Below are positions 8,532 through 17,354 of a stretch of 64,000 bases of DNA, in pieces. The DNA comes from Novosphingobium taihuense (GTDB lineage Bacteria > Pseudomonadota > Alphaproteobacteria > Sphingomonadales > Sphingomonadaceae), in contig NZ_VLKJ01000002.1 of the NCBI RefSeq assembly GCF_007830315.1, forward strand, positions 62,001 through 126,000, written 5' to 3'. The translations under genes and the position numbers were made by a program. Below the pieces are notes generated by a model that saw only the letters and a list, made by a program, of their open reading frames with translations, had not been told where the DNA came from and ran no database searches. The stretch's first letter is position 1, and each line of letters opens with the position of its first letter.

Positions 8532-9470
8532 ATGGCACGCGTGAAAGCGGCAATCATCGGCTCGGGCAATATCGGCACCGACCTGATGATGAAGATGATC
8601 AAGTACCCGCAGAACATGGACCTCGCCATCGTCGTCGGCATTGACGAGAAGTCCGAGGGCCTGGCCATGGCGCGCGCGCACGGCATCGCCACCACGCACG
8701 AAGGCCTCGAAGGCCTGCGCGCCCATCCGCTCTACAAGGACATCGGCATCGCCTTCGATGCGACCAGCGCCTATGCCCACAAGGTCCACGACGAAGCCCT
8801 GCGCGCCGATGGCATTCAGGTCGTCGACCTGACCCCTGCCGCGATTGGCCCCTTCATCGTGCCCCCGGTCAACATGGAAGCAAACCTCGGCGCCTCCAAC
8901 GTCAACATGGTGACCTGCGGCGGGCAGGCTACGATCCCGATGGTCGCCGCCGTCAGCCGCGTCGCCAAGGTTCACTACGCAGAGATCGTCGCGTCCGTGT
9001 CCTCGCGCTCGGCCGGTCCCGGCACCCGCGCCAACATCGACGAGTTCACCCGCACCACTGCCCGCGCCATCGAGCAGGTCGGAGGCGCGACGCGCGGCAA
9101 GGCGATCATCATCCTCAACCCGGCCGAACCGCCGATGATCATGCGCGATACGGTGTTCACCCTGTCCGAAGGCGGCGACGAGGACGCCATCCGCCAGTCC
9201 GTGAAGGACATGGTCGCCGAAGTGCAGAAGTACGTCCCCGGCTACCGCCTCAAGCAGGAAGTCCAATTCGAACGCTTCGGCGACAACAACAAGCTGAAGA
9301 TTCCAGGCCAGGGCGAATTCAGCGGCATCAAGGCGATGATCATGCTCGAAGTCGAAGGCGCAGGCGATTACCTGCCGCCCTACTCCGGCAACCTCGACAT
9401 CATGACCGCGGCCGCCAAGGCCACCGGCGAACTGCTCGCCGCCCGCCGCATGGCCGCTGCAGCCGCCTGA
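8532..9470 (+). CDS. mhpF: Acetaldehyde dehydrogenase, acylating (MhpF/HsaG)
   Basis: A 312-residue NAD- and CoA-dependent dehydrogenase converting acetaldehyde (or propanal) to the acyl-CoA. The cofactor motif [11 protein letters not shown] is at the N-terminus, the catalytic Cys129 lies in [12 protein letters not shown], and [17 protein letters not shown] is a family signature. AAGGA is seven bases before ATG 8532. Enzymes of this family form a channeling complex with the following aldolase, whose gene starts 13 bp downstream, so the toxic aldehyde is passed directly. In steroid-type pathways propanal rather than acetaldehyde is often released; sequence alone does not decide which applies here. 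Confidence 0.95.
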   Translation: MARVKAAIIGSGNIGTDLMMKMIKYPQNMDLAIVVGIDEKSEGLAMARAHGIATTHEGLEGLRAHPLYKDIGIAFDATSAYAHKVHDEALRADGIQVVDLTPAAIGPFIVPPVNMEANLGASNVNMVTCGGQATIPMVAAVSRVAKVHYAEIVASVSSRSAGPGTRANIDEFTRTTARAIEQVGGATRGKAIIILNPAEPPMIMRDTVFTLSEGGDEDAIRQSVKDMVAEVQKYVPGYRLKQEVQFERFGDNNKLKIPGQGEFSGIKAMIMLEVEGAGDYLPPYSGNLDIMTAAAKATGELLAARRMAAAAA

Positions 9471-9483
9471 AGGAGAACGGACG

Positions 9484-10521
9484 ATGACTGCCACCTTCAA
9501 CGTCGAACGCGGCGACAAGCTCTACATCCAGGACGTGACCCTGCGAGACGGCATGCACGCCATCAAGCACATGTACGGCATCGACCATGTCCGTGCGATC
9601 GCCTCGGCCATCGAGAAGTCTGGCGTCGACGCCATCGAAGTCGCCCACGGCGACGGCCTCTCGGGCGCCAGCTTCAACTACGGCTTTGGCGCACACACCG
9701 ATTGGGAATGGCTCGAAGCCGTGGCCGATGTGCTCGACAAGTGCGTGCTGACCACGCTCATCCTGCCCGGTGTCGGCACGGTCGAGGAACTGCGCCGCGC
9801 CTACGACATCGGAGTCCGCTCGGTCCGCGTCGCCACGCATTGCACCGAGGCTGATGTTTCCAGACAGCACATCGGCATCGCCCGCGATCTGGGCATGGAC
9901 GTCTCTGGCTTCCTGATGATGAGCCACATGATCGAGCCCGATGCGCTGGCCCAGCAGGCCGTCCTGATGGAAAGCTATGGCGCGCAGTGCGTCTATGTCA
10001 CCGACAGCGGCGGCGCGCTCGACATGGATGGCGTGCGCGCCCGCTTCGAGGCCTATGACCGCGTGCTCAAGCCCGAAACCCAGCGCGGCATGCACGCGCA
10101 CCACAACCTCGCATTGGGCGTGGCCAACTCCATCGTTGCCGCGCAGTGCGGTGCCGTGCGCATCGACGCCAGCCTCACCGGCATGGGCGCGGGCGCGGGC
10201 AATGCCCCGCTCGAAGTGTTCATCGCCGCCGCCGACCGCAAGGGCTGGAACCACGGCTGCGACGTGATGATGTTGATGGACGCCGCCGAAGACCTCGTGC
10301 GGCCCCTGCAGGACCGCCCCGTCCGCGTTGACCGCGAGACGTTGGCGCTGGGCTACGCCGGGGTCTACTCCAGCTTCCTGCGCCACGCCGAAAAGGCTGC
10401 CGAAACCTACGGCCTCGATACGCGCACGATCCTCGTCGAACTCGGCCGCCGCAAGATGGTCGGCGGGCAGGAAGACATGATCGTCGATGTCGCGCTCGAC
10501 ATGCTGAAAGAGCGCGCCTGA
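9484..10521 (+). CDS. mhpE: 4-hydroxy-2-oxovalerate aldolase (MhpE/HsaF)
   Basis: A 345-residue TIM-barrel aldolase of the HMGL/DRE family that splits 4-hydroxy-2-oxo acids to pyruvate and an aldehyde. The signature [13 protein letters not shown] carries the Arg21 and Asp22 of the metal/substrate site. [14 protein letters not shown] gives the His metal ligands, and [13 protein letters not shown] is also characteristic. It completes the lower meta-cleavage route with the two preceding genes and is expected to form a physical complex with the acylating dehydrogenase. A 60-bp gap with a small GGGCG-AAA-CGCCC hairpin (10546-10558) separates it from the next SDR gene. Confidence 0.95.
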   Translation: MTATFNVERGDKLYIQDVTLRDGMHAIKHMYGIDHVRAIASAIEKSGVDAIEVAHGDGLSGASFNYGFGAHTDWEWLEAVADVLDKCVLTTLILPGVGTVEELRRAYDIGVRSVRVATHCTEADVSRQHIGIARDLGMDVSGFLMMSHMIEPDALAQQAVLMESYGAQCVYVTDSGGALDMDGVRARFEAYDRVLKPETQRGMHAHHNLALGVANSIVAAQCGAVRIDASLTGMGAGAGNAPLEVFIAAADRKGWNHGCDVMMLMDAAEDLVRPLQDRPVRVDRETLALGYAGVYSSFLRHAEKAAETYGLDTRTILVELGRRKMVGGQEDMIVDVALDMLKERA

Positions 10522-10581
10522 CTTGAACCAAACCAACCGGCGAGAGGGCGAAACGCCCCCGCCCTACCGGGAGAGAATGCG

Positions 10582-11352
10582 ATGATCCTCAAGGACAAGG
10601 TCGTCATCATCACTGGCGCTGGCCCCGGCATGGGCCAGGCTGCCTGCCGGGGGGCCGCGAAAGAAGGCGCAAAGGTCGTCGTCACCGCCCGCTCGAAGCA
10701 GGCTATCGAGGAGGTGGCGCACGAGATCGTGGCCGCAGGCGGTGAGGCCATCGCCGTCCCGCTCGACGTGACGCAGACGGACCAGTGCCAGGCCGCTGCC
10801 AAGGCCGCGCTGGACCAGTGGGGCCGCATCGATGGTCTGGTCAACTCAGCCTACTACCACCCGGACTGGGGCCCGCTGATCGAACATGACATTGACCAGG
10901 TCCTGCAGGCCTTCAACGTCGGCGCGGCAGGCGCGCTGCGCATGGCCATGGCGGTGTTCCCGACGATGAAGGCGCAAGGTTCGGGCTCGATCGTCAACAT
11001 TTCCACGCTCTGCACCCGCAAGCCGATGCCCGGCGAAGGCGGCTACGGCATGGCCAAGGGTGCATTGAACCACATGACGCGCCACCTCGCGATCGAGTTC
11101 GGCGGCACGGGCGTGCGCGTCAACACCGCGCTGATGGGCTGGATGATGGGGGCGCCATTGGAAGGCTTCATCCAGAGTCTCGGCGAAGGGGCTGAAGCCT
11201 TCCGCAAGCAGCGCGCCAGCGAAATCCCCGTCGGCCATATCCCGCCCGACGCCGATTGCGCGAAGGCGGTCTACTTCCTGCTCTCGGACTACGCATCGGA
11301 AGTGACCGGCGCGATGCTAGACGTCAACGGTGGCGACTGGGTCGCGGCATAA
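10582..11352 (+). CDS. SDR family oxidoreductase
   Basis: A 256-residue classical SDR with the glycine motif ITGAGPGMGQAA at residues 9-20. The Asn of the NNAG motif region is altered (GLVNSAYYH), and the active site reads NISTLCTRK then GYGMAKGALNH with Tyr and Lys present. The C-terminus (SDYASEVTGAMLDVNGGDW) is typical of FabG-like enzymes. ATG 10582 follows GGGAGAG. It is cotranscribed with the lower-pathway genes upstream and the SRPBCC and SnoaL genes downstream, so it probably oxidises or reduces a hydroxyl or keto group of the ring substrate. Confidence 0.9.
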   Translation: MILKDKVVIITGAGPGMGQAACRGAAKEGAKVVVTARSKQAIEEVAHEIVAAGGEAIAVPLDVTQTDQCQAAAKAALDQWGRIDGLVNSAYYHPDWGPLIEHDIDQVLQAFNVGAAGALRMAMAVFPTMKAQGSGSIVNISTLCTRKPMPGEGGYGMAKGALNHMTRHLAIEFGGTGVRVNTALMGWMMGAPLEGFIQSLGEGAEAFRKQRASEIPVGHIPPDADCAKAVYFLLSDYASEVTGAMLDVNGGDWVAA

Positions 11353-11365
11353 GGAACCTCGCGCC

Positions 11366-11896
11366 ATGCTGCTCGACTGGATGAAGAGCCACCCCACCCT
11401 TGCCGACGATCCTGTATCGGGCTTCGATCCCGATGCGGTTACGGTCAGCGAAACGGTGGAGATTGCGGCCCCGGCCAGCGTGGTCTGGGCCGTGCTCACC
11501 GACATGCCGCGCTACAACGAATGGAACCCCTTCTGCGTGCGCGCCTCGTCGACGCTCGAAATGGGAGCGGCGGTCGACATGACGCTGATGAATTACGCGG
11601 TGCCCGGCACGCTCGTGCCCAACTGCGAATACATCTGCGCATTCGAACCGGAGCGCATGATCTCGTGGGAGATGATCCACTCCGATTTCTGGCCCTACCC
11701 CGCCCGCCGCGATCAGGTGATCGAGCCGACGGGCGAGGCCTCCTGCCGATATTTCTCCACCGACGCCTTCCTTGGCGCCAACGGCATCCACGTCTTCCGC
11801 TTTGCGGGACCGTGGGTAAAGCGTGCCTTCGACGACAGCGCCCGCGCCCTCAAGGACCGCGCCGAAATGCTCTACGCGCAAGAACAGAAAGCCTGA
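11366..11896 (+). CDS. SRPBCC-family protein (START-like, unknown ligand)
   Basis: A 176-residue protein with the helix-grip START/Bet v1 pattern: VSETVEIAAPASVVWAVLTD, then MPRYNEWNPF, and a C-terminal amphipathic helix (VKRAFDDSARALKDRAEML). Such proteins bind hydrophobic ligands or act as cyclases or isomerases; no catalytic residue can be named here. The start is ATG 11366, with AAGGAA nine bases upstream and 13 bp after the SDR stop. Its position in the operon suggests it binds a ring intermediate. Confidence 0.75.
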   Translation: MLLDWMKSHPTLADDPVSGFDPDAVTVSETVEIAAPASVVWAVLTDMPRYNEWNPFCVRASSTLEMGAAVDMTLMNYAVPGTLVPNCEYICAFEPERMISWEMIHSDFWPYPARRDQVIEPTGEASCRYFSTDAFLGANGIHVFRFAGPWVKRAFDDSARALKDRAEMLYAQEQKA

Positions 11897-11903
11897 TTTC
11901 GCA

Positions 11904-12437
11904 ATGCCCTACACCCTGCAGCAGCTTTCCGACATGGAAGAGATCAAGGTGCTCAAGCACCGCTACTTCCGCGCCATCGACACAGGCGATTTCGCCGCCC
12001 TGCCCGCGCTGTTCACGGCAGACGTTGCCTGCACCTACAACGGTGGCACCTACAAGGTCTCGCTCTCGGGCCGCGAGGCGATGGTCGAGTTCCTGTCCAA
12101 CTCGTTCCATTCGGGCGCGCTTGCCATGCACATCGGCGTCATGCCGGAAATCAACGTGACCGGCGACAACAGCGCCACCGGCCTGTGGTACCTGCAGGAC
12201 GTGTTCATCGACCTTGAAAAGGACGCCCACACCTTCGGCACCGCGATCTACACTGACGCCTATCGCCGCGAAGGCGGCGTGTGGAAGATCGAGTCCACCT
12301 ACTACGACCGCGTGATCGAGGTCCTGCGCAAGTTCAGCGAAATGAAGGGCAAGCCCACCGTCCAGCGCCTCGCCACCACCGGCCGCAAGCCCCACGAACG
12401 CACCGACATCAACCATCTCATTCACTGGGACGAATGA
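11904..12437 (+). CDS. SnoaL-like / NTF2-fold protein
   Basis: A 177-residue protein with the SnoaL-type opening (LKHRYFRAIDTGDFAALPALFTADVACTYNGG), a beta-rich core and EGGVWKIESTYYDRVIEV near the C-terminus. In the Asp position after ADV it keeps a pocket-like arrangement, but I cannot assign a reaction; members include polyketide cyclases, steroid isomerases and hydratase-like proteins. It starts 7 bp after the SRPBCC stop and ends the operon, 16 bp from the convergent DUF3857 gene. Confidence 0.75.
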   Translation: MPYTLQQLSDMEEIKVLKHRYFRAIDTGDFAALPALFTADVACTYNGGTYKVSLSGREAMVEFLSNSFHSGALAMHIGVMPEINVTGDNSATGLWYLQDVFIDLEKDAHTFGTAIYTDAYRREGGVWKIESTYYDRVIEVLRKFSEMKGKPTVQRLATTGRKPHERTDINHLIHWDE

Positions 12438-12453
12438 CCCGAAAGACTGCGCG

Positions 12454-15258
12454 CTACTTCAGTCCATAGCCCGCATATTCCTCGACGAGGCCGGGCATGA
12501 CCTTGCGAAAATAGGCAAGGTCGGCCTTTGCCTCCGGTTTTCCCAGGCCATTGGCCACCCAGGCTCGGACATATTGCGTCGAGACCTGCCCCGGGGACAC
12601 TTTCAGAGCGGCCTCGGCGTCAACCAGAGCATTCGCCAGATTGCCTTGCGCGATCCACGCCATCGCCCGGCTGTCGAGCACCGCAGAGGCATTGGAAGCA
12701 CGCTCCACCGCCTGATTGCACACCTCCATCATGCCTTCGGCTCCCACGCGGAACCGTGCCCGATACCAGCATGAGGCATTGAGCAGCGAGGTATCGCCGG
12801 GCTTTTCGTCGATCAGTCCGTCAATTTCCTTGAGGCCCTCGGCCACCTTGCCGCCACGCGCAAGCACATCGGCACGGATCTGCACGACCGAGGAGTGCTC
12901 GTCACCCATGTCATCGTACTCAGTCAACAGGGCCAGCGCTTCGTCGGTCTTTCCGGCAAAGCCCAGCAGATCGGCCAGCGGCAGCGCGGTGTCGATCGAA
13001 GGCGACAGCTTGAGCGCCTCGCGCAGGTCGGCAATCGCAGCCTCGGTCATCGCCAGCTGCTTCTTGAGATAGCCGCGCCGAATGTAATTGCCTGCATCAG
13101 GGCCCAGTGCGATGGCCTTGTCGTAATCGGCAATGGCACCCTTCAAGTCATAGGTCCCGGCGCGGAAGCTTGCCCGCGCCACCAGCGCCGCACCCTGCTC
13201 TTCCGCCGGATCGCGAGCGATAGCGAGCGCATAGGCTTCCTCGACCGGCGCGATCCGCGCGCGGTAGGCCGGGGCCTGATAGCGCCAGGCCCGCGCTGCC
13301 GTCACCGGAGCGATCAAGAACGGCACGGTATTGCGCAGCCGCAGCGCCTTGGCCTTTTCGGCGGGAATGTCGGCCGCGGCCAGTTCCCCGCCCAGTGCCG
13401 AATGCTCCTCGCTCACCACGAACCGCGCGCCATCGAGCAGGCCCTTGCGGACCACCGTCGTCCCGGCAAAGCTCGCCTCGTAGTCCGCCTTGCCGCCGGG
13501 CTTGTATCCCGGCTCGTCCGCCGGAAGAAGCACTTCCACGTCCTCGCGCGTGCGACGTGCCGCGCCGAGATCGACCGGCAGCGCCTTCCAGGCCGCGCGA
13601 CTGCGGTCGAAATCGAGCGAGAGGTTGGCACTTGAAAGCGCGCCCATATCCATCCGCTTTGTGCCGTCGCGGGAGACGAACTGGGTCGTGACGATGCCTT
13701 TGACAACAGCAGTGGCCGTCCCCGTCTCGGGATCGAATGCCATGCTGCCGTCGGTCACCAGCCCGCCATTCTTCGAAAGTGTGCCAAACATCGACCCGGC
13801 AAAGGCGTCGATCATCTGCTTCTTCTGTTCGGCACTCGCCTGACCCAGCGCCGCGCCAAGGTTGCTCCCCAACATTCCCGAAAGCGTCGTCGTCGCCGTG
13901 ACCAGCGCCGGAATGTCCACCCCGGCGCGCTGGTCAATCACCATCTTGACCGCCACCATCGGCACTTCGGGCACGCGCGGTGCAATGGCGATCAGGCCTG
14001 CGCCTTCCGCCCGGATCGGCAGGGCATGGCGGAACGGCGGCGTCTCGCCGATCGTCGCAAGGCGCGTCCCCGTGGCGGTTCCGTCAAGCCAGTAGGTGAC
14101 GCCGCCGATCTCGGCCCGCACGATCACGTGGTCGAAAGCCGCAGGCATCGGCAGCGAATCCGGCACGGCATCCCCGGTCTGGCTTTTGACCGCCACGACT
14201 TCAGCCTTGATGCCCAGCGCTTCGAGCAGCGAGAGCAGCAGCAGCGACTTCGCCTTGCAATCGCCGAAGCGCGAAACCCATGTCTCGGCAGGTGCCTGCG
14301 GCACGTAGTTGCCGCCGGACATGCCGTTCATCAGATAGCTCACCTGATCCTGCACCAGACGGGTGGCGAGCGCGGCGCGGGTCAGCGGGTCCGGGCTTGC
14401 AGCGGCGATCTTCGCCACTTCCGCCGCCAGTGGACTGCCCGCAGGAATGGCGTCTTTGGTGGCATAAAGTGGCGCGAACACGCGCGAGACTTCTTCCCAG
14501 CTGGCAAAGTTGGTCGCCTCGATCGTCGGCCCGCGCGTGAAGCGCGAAGGCACGCCCGATGGCATGTCCTCGCGCTTAGGCAGTGGCAGCGCCACGCTCA
14601 CCGTGTGCCAGCCGTTCTTCACCGCCTCGCTTGCCGTGCCGACGGCAGGCCCTGCCCGCCACTTGACGCTTGCGCCCTCCGGCCAGGAAACCGTCGTCCG
14701 GGCAAAGCCGGCTTCCACTGGCAGCGTCAGCAGCGGCGTGTCGATCTGGACCTTGCCCTGCAGCGCCTTGTCCCGCGTGGTCTGGCTGTAGGCGATGCGC
14801 AGCACGTCGCCCACCTGCAGGCCCGGAATGGCGAGCGTCGCGGTCAGTTGCCCGTCGATCTGACGGCGCTCGAGCCCGGTCTCGCGTCGCAGCACCTGAT
14901 AGCGCGCGCCGCCCTTGATCACGTCGATCACCTTGCCAGCGCGCAGGATCTCGACGCGGTGAACCGTAAGATCGCCCTTGTCGGGCATCCATGCCGCCGT
15001 GCTCGTGCCGCCCTGCGTCAGCGATTCGGGGCTGGCCAGCTTGTAGGCCTGGTCAACATAGACCGTCAGCGTCTCGCCCTCGATCCGCTCCTGCACGTCG
15101 TACAAGGCAAGCGCCGTGTTCGATGCTGTGTCGATCTTCGCCCCATCGCGCACTTCAGCCCATTTCGGAGCAGGGCCATAGAGCACGGCCTCACCGGCAA
15201 GGGCGGGCGCGGTCGTGCCCAGCAACCCCATGATAACAGACGCGAATCTTCTGCCCAC
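12454..15258 (-). CDS. DUF3857 / transglutaminase-like / TPR exported protein
   Basis: A 934-residue exported protein (signal ending near TTAPALAGEA). The DUF3857 beta-domain covers roughly residues 50-240. A transglutaminase-like papain-fold core lies around 310-400, with the Cys in RFGDCKAKSLLLLSLLEAL, His in AFDHVIVRAE and Asp in TYWLDGTATG, so the catalytic triad looks intact. The last 260 residues contain TPR repeats such as AIADYDKAIALGP and AIADLREALKLSP. Family members are periplasmic or surface proteins of unknown substrate. It sits between catabolic genes but has no obvious pathway link; I regard it as an unrelated neighbour. CysQ is encoded 61 bp upstream on the same strand. Confidence 0.9.
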   Translation of the reverse strand: MGRRFASVIMGLLGTTAPALAGEAVLYGPAPKWAEVRDGAKIDTASNTALALYDVQERIEGETLTVYVDQAYKLASPESLTQGGTSTAAWMPDKGDLTVHRVEILRAGKVIDVIKGGARYQVLRRETGLERRQIDGQLTATLAIPGLQVGDVLRIAYSQTTRDKALQGKVQIDTPLLTLPVEAGFARTTVSWPEGASVKWRAGPAVGTASEAVKNGWHTVSVALPLPKREDMPSGVPSRFTRGPTIEATNFASWEEVSRVFAPLYATKDAIPAGSPLAAEVAKIAAASPDPLTRAALATRLVQDQVSYLMNGMSGGNYVPQAPAETWVSRFGDCKAKSLLLLSLLEALGIKAEVVAVKSQTGDAVPDSLPMPAAFDHVIVRAEIGGVTYWLDGTATGTRLATIGETPPFRHALPIRAEGAGLIAIAPRVPEVPMVAVKMVIDQRAGVDIPALVTATTTLSGMLGSNLGAALGQASAEQKKQMIDAFAGSMFGTLSKNGGLVTDGSMAFDPETGTATAVVKGIVTTQFVSRDGTKRMDMGALSSANLSLDFDRSRAAWKALPVDLGAARRTREDVEVLLPADEPGYKPGGKADYEASFAGTTVVRKGLLDGARFVVSEEHSALGGELAAADIPAEKAKALRLRNTVPFLIAPVTAARAWRYQAPAYRARIAPVEEAYALAIARDPAEEQGAALVARASFRAGTYDLKGAIADYDKAIALGPDAGNYIRRGYLKKQLAMTEAAIADLREALKLSPSIDTALPLADLLGFAGKTDEALALLTEYDDMGDEHSSVVQIRADVLARGGKVAEGLKEIDGLIDEKPGDTSLLNASCWYRARFRVGAEGMMEVCNQAVERASNASAVLDSRAMAWIAQGNLANALVDAEAALKVSPGQVSTQYVRAWVANGLGKPEAKADLAYFRKVMPGLVEEYAGYGLK

Positions 15259-15319
15259 GCAAACCCCCTGAACACAGGGGACTTACCTGCCCGCGATCAC
15301 GGTCTCTGGCAATTGCCGT

Positions 15320-16084
15320 TCAGGCTTCGGCGGGCAACGCGGCGATGCGGGATAGCACCATTTCGGCGTGTTCCTGCCGGCAGATCAGCAGGTCGGGCAT
15401 GTAGGTGTCGGCCTGGTTGTAGACCAGCGGGCTGCCGTCAATGCGGCTGCAATGCAGGCCATGCGCCAGCGCCACGGCCACAGGCGCGCAGGAATCCCAT
15501 TCGAACTGCCCGCCCGAATGGAGATAGATGTCGGCATCGCCAAGGATCACCGCCATGGCCTTGGCCCCGGCGCTGCCCATCGGCACAAGCTCGGCACCGA
15601 TCGCCTCGGCCACGGCCACGGCCTCACGCGCGGGGCGGGTCCGGCTGACGACCATGCGCAAGGTTTCCGGCGCTGGCGGAACAGCGCGCGGCTGATCAGT
15701 GCGCAGCACTACGCCAGCGCCCGGCAACGCTACCGCGCCAACCGTAGCCACGCCATCGACCGCCAGCCCCACATGCACCGCCCAATCGGTCCGCGCCTCG
15801 CCATATTCCCGCGTCCCGTCGACCGGGTCGACGATCCACGTGCGCGCAAACTGCAGGCGGTCGAGGTTGTCCTTCTCTTCTTCGGAAAGCAGCCCATCCT
15901 CGGGACGCTGTTCGCGCAGGGCGTGGACGAGGAACTGGTTGGCCGTGGCATCGCCCGCCTTGCCCAGCGCCTTCAGGCTGAGCATCCCGCTATCCCGCAC
16001 CGTCAGCAACAGCTTGCCTGCCACCTCGGCAAGGTGGGCGGCCAACTGAGCATCGGTCATCGTATCGGTCATCTCGGTATCCAT
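15320..16084 (-). CDS. cysQ: 3'(2'),5'-bisphosphate nucleotidase CysQ (inositol monophosphatase family)
   Basis: A 254-residue Mg-dependent phosphatase. The metal-binding motifs are visible: GLLSEEEKDN (Glu cluster), WIVDPVDGTREY (DPxDGT motif) and the C-terminal QFEWDSCAPVAVALAHG (WDxxAP). CysQ removes 3'-phosphoadenosine 5'-phosphate (PAP), the inhibitory by-product of PAPS-dependent sulfation. That fits a PAPS-type sulfotransferase gene at 22932, about 7 kb away. ATG 16084 is taken as start; internal in-frame ATGs at residues 5 and 9 are alternatives. Confidence 0.85.
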   Translation of the reverse strand: MDTEMTDTMTDAQLAAHLAEVAGKLLLTVRDSGMLSLKALGKAGDATANQFLVHALREQRPEDGLLSEEEKDNLDRLQFARTWIVDPVDGTREYGEARTDWAVHVGLAVDGVATVGAVALPGAGVVLRTDQPRAVPPAPETLRMVVSRTRPAREAVAVAEAIGAELVPMGSAGAKAMAVILGDADIYLHSGGQFEWDSCAPVAVALAHGLHCSRIDGSPLVYNQADTYMPDLLICRQEHAEMVLSRIAALPAEA

Positions 16085-16130
16085 CTCTCAGGCTCGCCTT
16101 GCAATTCATCGCTTCGCCCTTAAACCAAAG

Positions 16131-16144
16131 CTCCCATATGGGAG
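16131..16144. promoter_or_regulatory. 14-bp perfect palindrome overlapping the ribosome binding site of the LuxR gene
   Basis: CTCCCATATGGGAG is a perfect dyad, and its right arm is part of the Shine-Dalgarno sequence GGGAGG that precedes the GTG start at 16154. Whether it is bound by a protein or folds in the mRNA, it would block translation or transcription initiation of the regulator. Autoregulation is an inference. Confidence 0.5.
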
Positions 16145-16153
16145 GAAAAGGTA

Positions 16154-17263
16154 GTGTTCAATCACAGTGACCAGCAGGAGCTGTTCCTGCCCTTGGTCGA
16201 AGGCGTGCACGAAACCCCGCCGTGGGGCGCGTTCATGCGCAATCTGGTTGCCCGCACATATGCCCGCCGCGCTTTCCTGATCATTACCCTTGCCAGCGCC
16301 ATGCCGACGCAGGAACCGACCGTGATCCACGTCTCGGCCCCCCGCGCGGTCAAGGAACCGCCGCTCGACTTCCGCCGCCTCGACGGCCTCGGGCTGCACC
16401 CCTACGGCCAGCTGCGCCCCGGCCGGGTCTATGCGATCGACGAGGTGCTCGATTTCGACAATGCCGAGCGGCTCGCCTTCCAGCGCGCTGCACTGGCCGA
16501 GATGGGCATACGCTATGGCCGCTGGTTGCGCGTTACCGCAGGCGGCGCGGCCGATGCCTGGCTTCTGCTGGTGCGCGAGCGCGAGGACTTCAGTTCGAGT
16601 GCCGTCTCCACCCTCGCCGCCATCGGCCCGCACCTCACCGCCGCGCTGCGGACGCTCGCCGCGCTCACCCAGCAGCGCCTGCAGACAGCGATGGCGCAAT
16701 CGGCGCTGGCGCGGCTCGGCGTCGGACAGCTGGCCTTCGATGCCGCAGGCCGCGTGATGGCGGCAGACCCGGTGGCCGAAGAGCTCCTGCCCTACTCCAA
16801 CGCACCCGAAGCTCGCGCCGGTCGCCGCCTTCAGCTCCTGCCAGCCGTTTCGTCCGCGCTCGAACAGGCCTGCGCTGCCATTGCCGAGGGCCGATCCGAA
16901 GGCGGCACCCTGCTGCTGCTAGACCCGTCCCGAAACCTCCACTTGCTGCTGCGCAAGTCCGACCTGAACCTGCCCGAGCCCCGCGCCGTGCCGGCGGTCA
17001 TCGGCACCCTGCGTATCGCCCGCCGCGAGGACGAGCGGGCTGGCGCACTGGTCCTGCGCGGCATCCATGGGCTGTCGGACCGCGAGGCAGCGCTCGCCGA
17101 GAAGGTCAGCCGTGGCGAAACGATCACCGACGCTGGCCGCACCCTGCGGCTGACCGACGAGACCGCGCGCAACTACTCCAAGCGGATCTACGCCAAGACC
17201 GGCACGCAAGGTCAGGCAGATCTTGTCAGGGATATCCTCAGCGGACTGACGCCTCTGGCATGA
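16154..17263 (+). CDS. LuxR-family transcriptional regulator
   Basis: A 369-residue regulator. The last 65 residues are a LuxR/FixJ-type helix-turn-helix (GLSDREAALAEKVSRGETI, then TLRLTDETARNYSKRIYAKTG). The N-terminal 300 residues contain a GAF/PAS-like sensing portion (VPSTLAAIGPHLTAALRTL-like helices preceding GVGQLAFDAAGRVMAADP). I see no phospho-acceptor receiver domain, so it probably senses a small ligand directly. The start is GTG at 16154, eight bases after GGGAGG. It is located between the two halves of the catabolic locus, upstream of a promoter carrying the recurring ATACGCA motif, which makes it the best candidate for the pathway regulator. Confidence 0.85.
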   Translation: MFNHSDQQELFLPLVEGVHETPPWGAFMRNLVARTYARRAFLIITLASAMPTQEPTVIHVSAPRAVKEPPLDFRRLDGLGLHPYGQLRPGRVYAIDEVLDFDNAERLAFQRAALAEMGIRYGRWLRVTAGGAADAWLLLVREREDFSSSAVSTLAAIGPHLTAALRTLAALTQQRLQTAMAQSALARLGVGQLAFDAAGRVMAADPVAEELLPYSNAPEARAGRRLQLLPAVSSALEQACAAIAEGRSEGGTLLLLDPSRNLHLLLRKSDLNLPEPRAVPAVIGTLRIARREDERAGALVLRGIHGLSDREAALAEKVSRGETITDAGRTLRLTDETARNYSKRIYAKTGTQGQADLVRDILSGLTPLA

Positions 17264-17301
17264 TCTTGCGCGTATAATAACAGTTTCGCCGCTCTGTTCA
17301 A

Positions 17302-17339
17302 TTTTTGCGTATTGAAGTATTCTAAATGATACGCATCAT
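17302..17339. promoter_or_regulatory. Two ATACGCA-type sites upstream of the EthD/SnoaL gene
   Basis: TTTTTGCGTAT (17302-17312) and ATGATACGCATCAT (17326-17339) face each other in an AT-rich gap. The first is the reverse complement of ATACGCAAAAA, and the second is an imperfect dyad with ATGAT/ATCAT arms. Both match the motif at 5348 and 5586. The position directly before the gene starting at 17355 suggests operator function. A related TTGCGCGTAT lies at 17266-17275. Confidence 0.55.
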
Positions 17340-17354
17340 GAAGGGAGAGTCGGC

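Noticed and set aside
8472..10536. Large minus-strand frames opposite the mhpF/mhpE genes
   Set aside because: These are shadows of strongly conserved enzymes with clear motifs on the plus strand.
10546..10558. Small GGGCG/CGCCC hairpin as a terminator after the aldolase
   Set aside because: The stem is only 5 bp with no T-run, and the next gene continues the operon.
14026..15648. Long open frame on the plus strand opposite the DUF3857 and cysQ genes
   Set aside because: It has low-complexity, Arg/His-rich composition with no family signature, and is an antisense shadow caused by high GC content.
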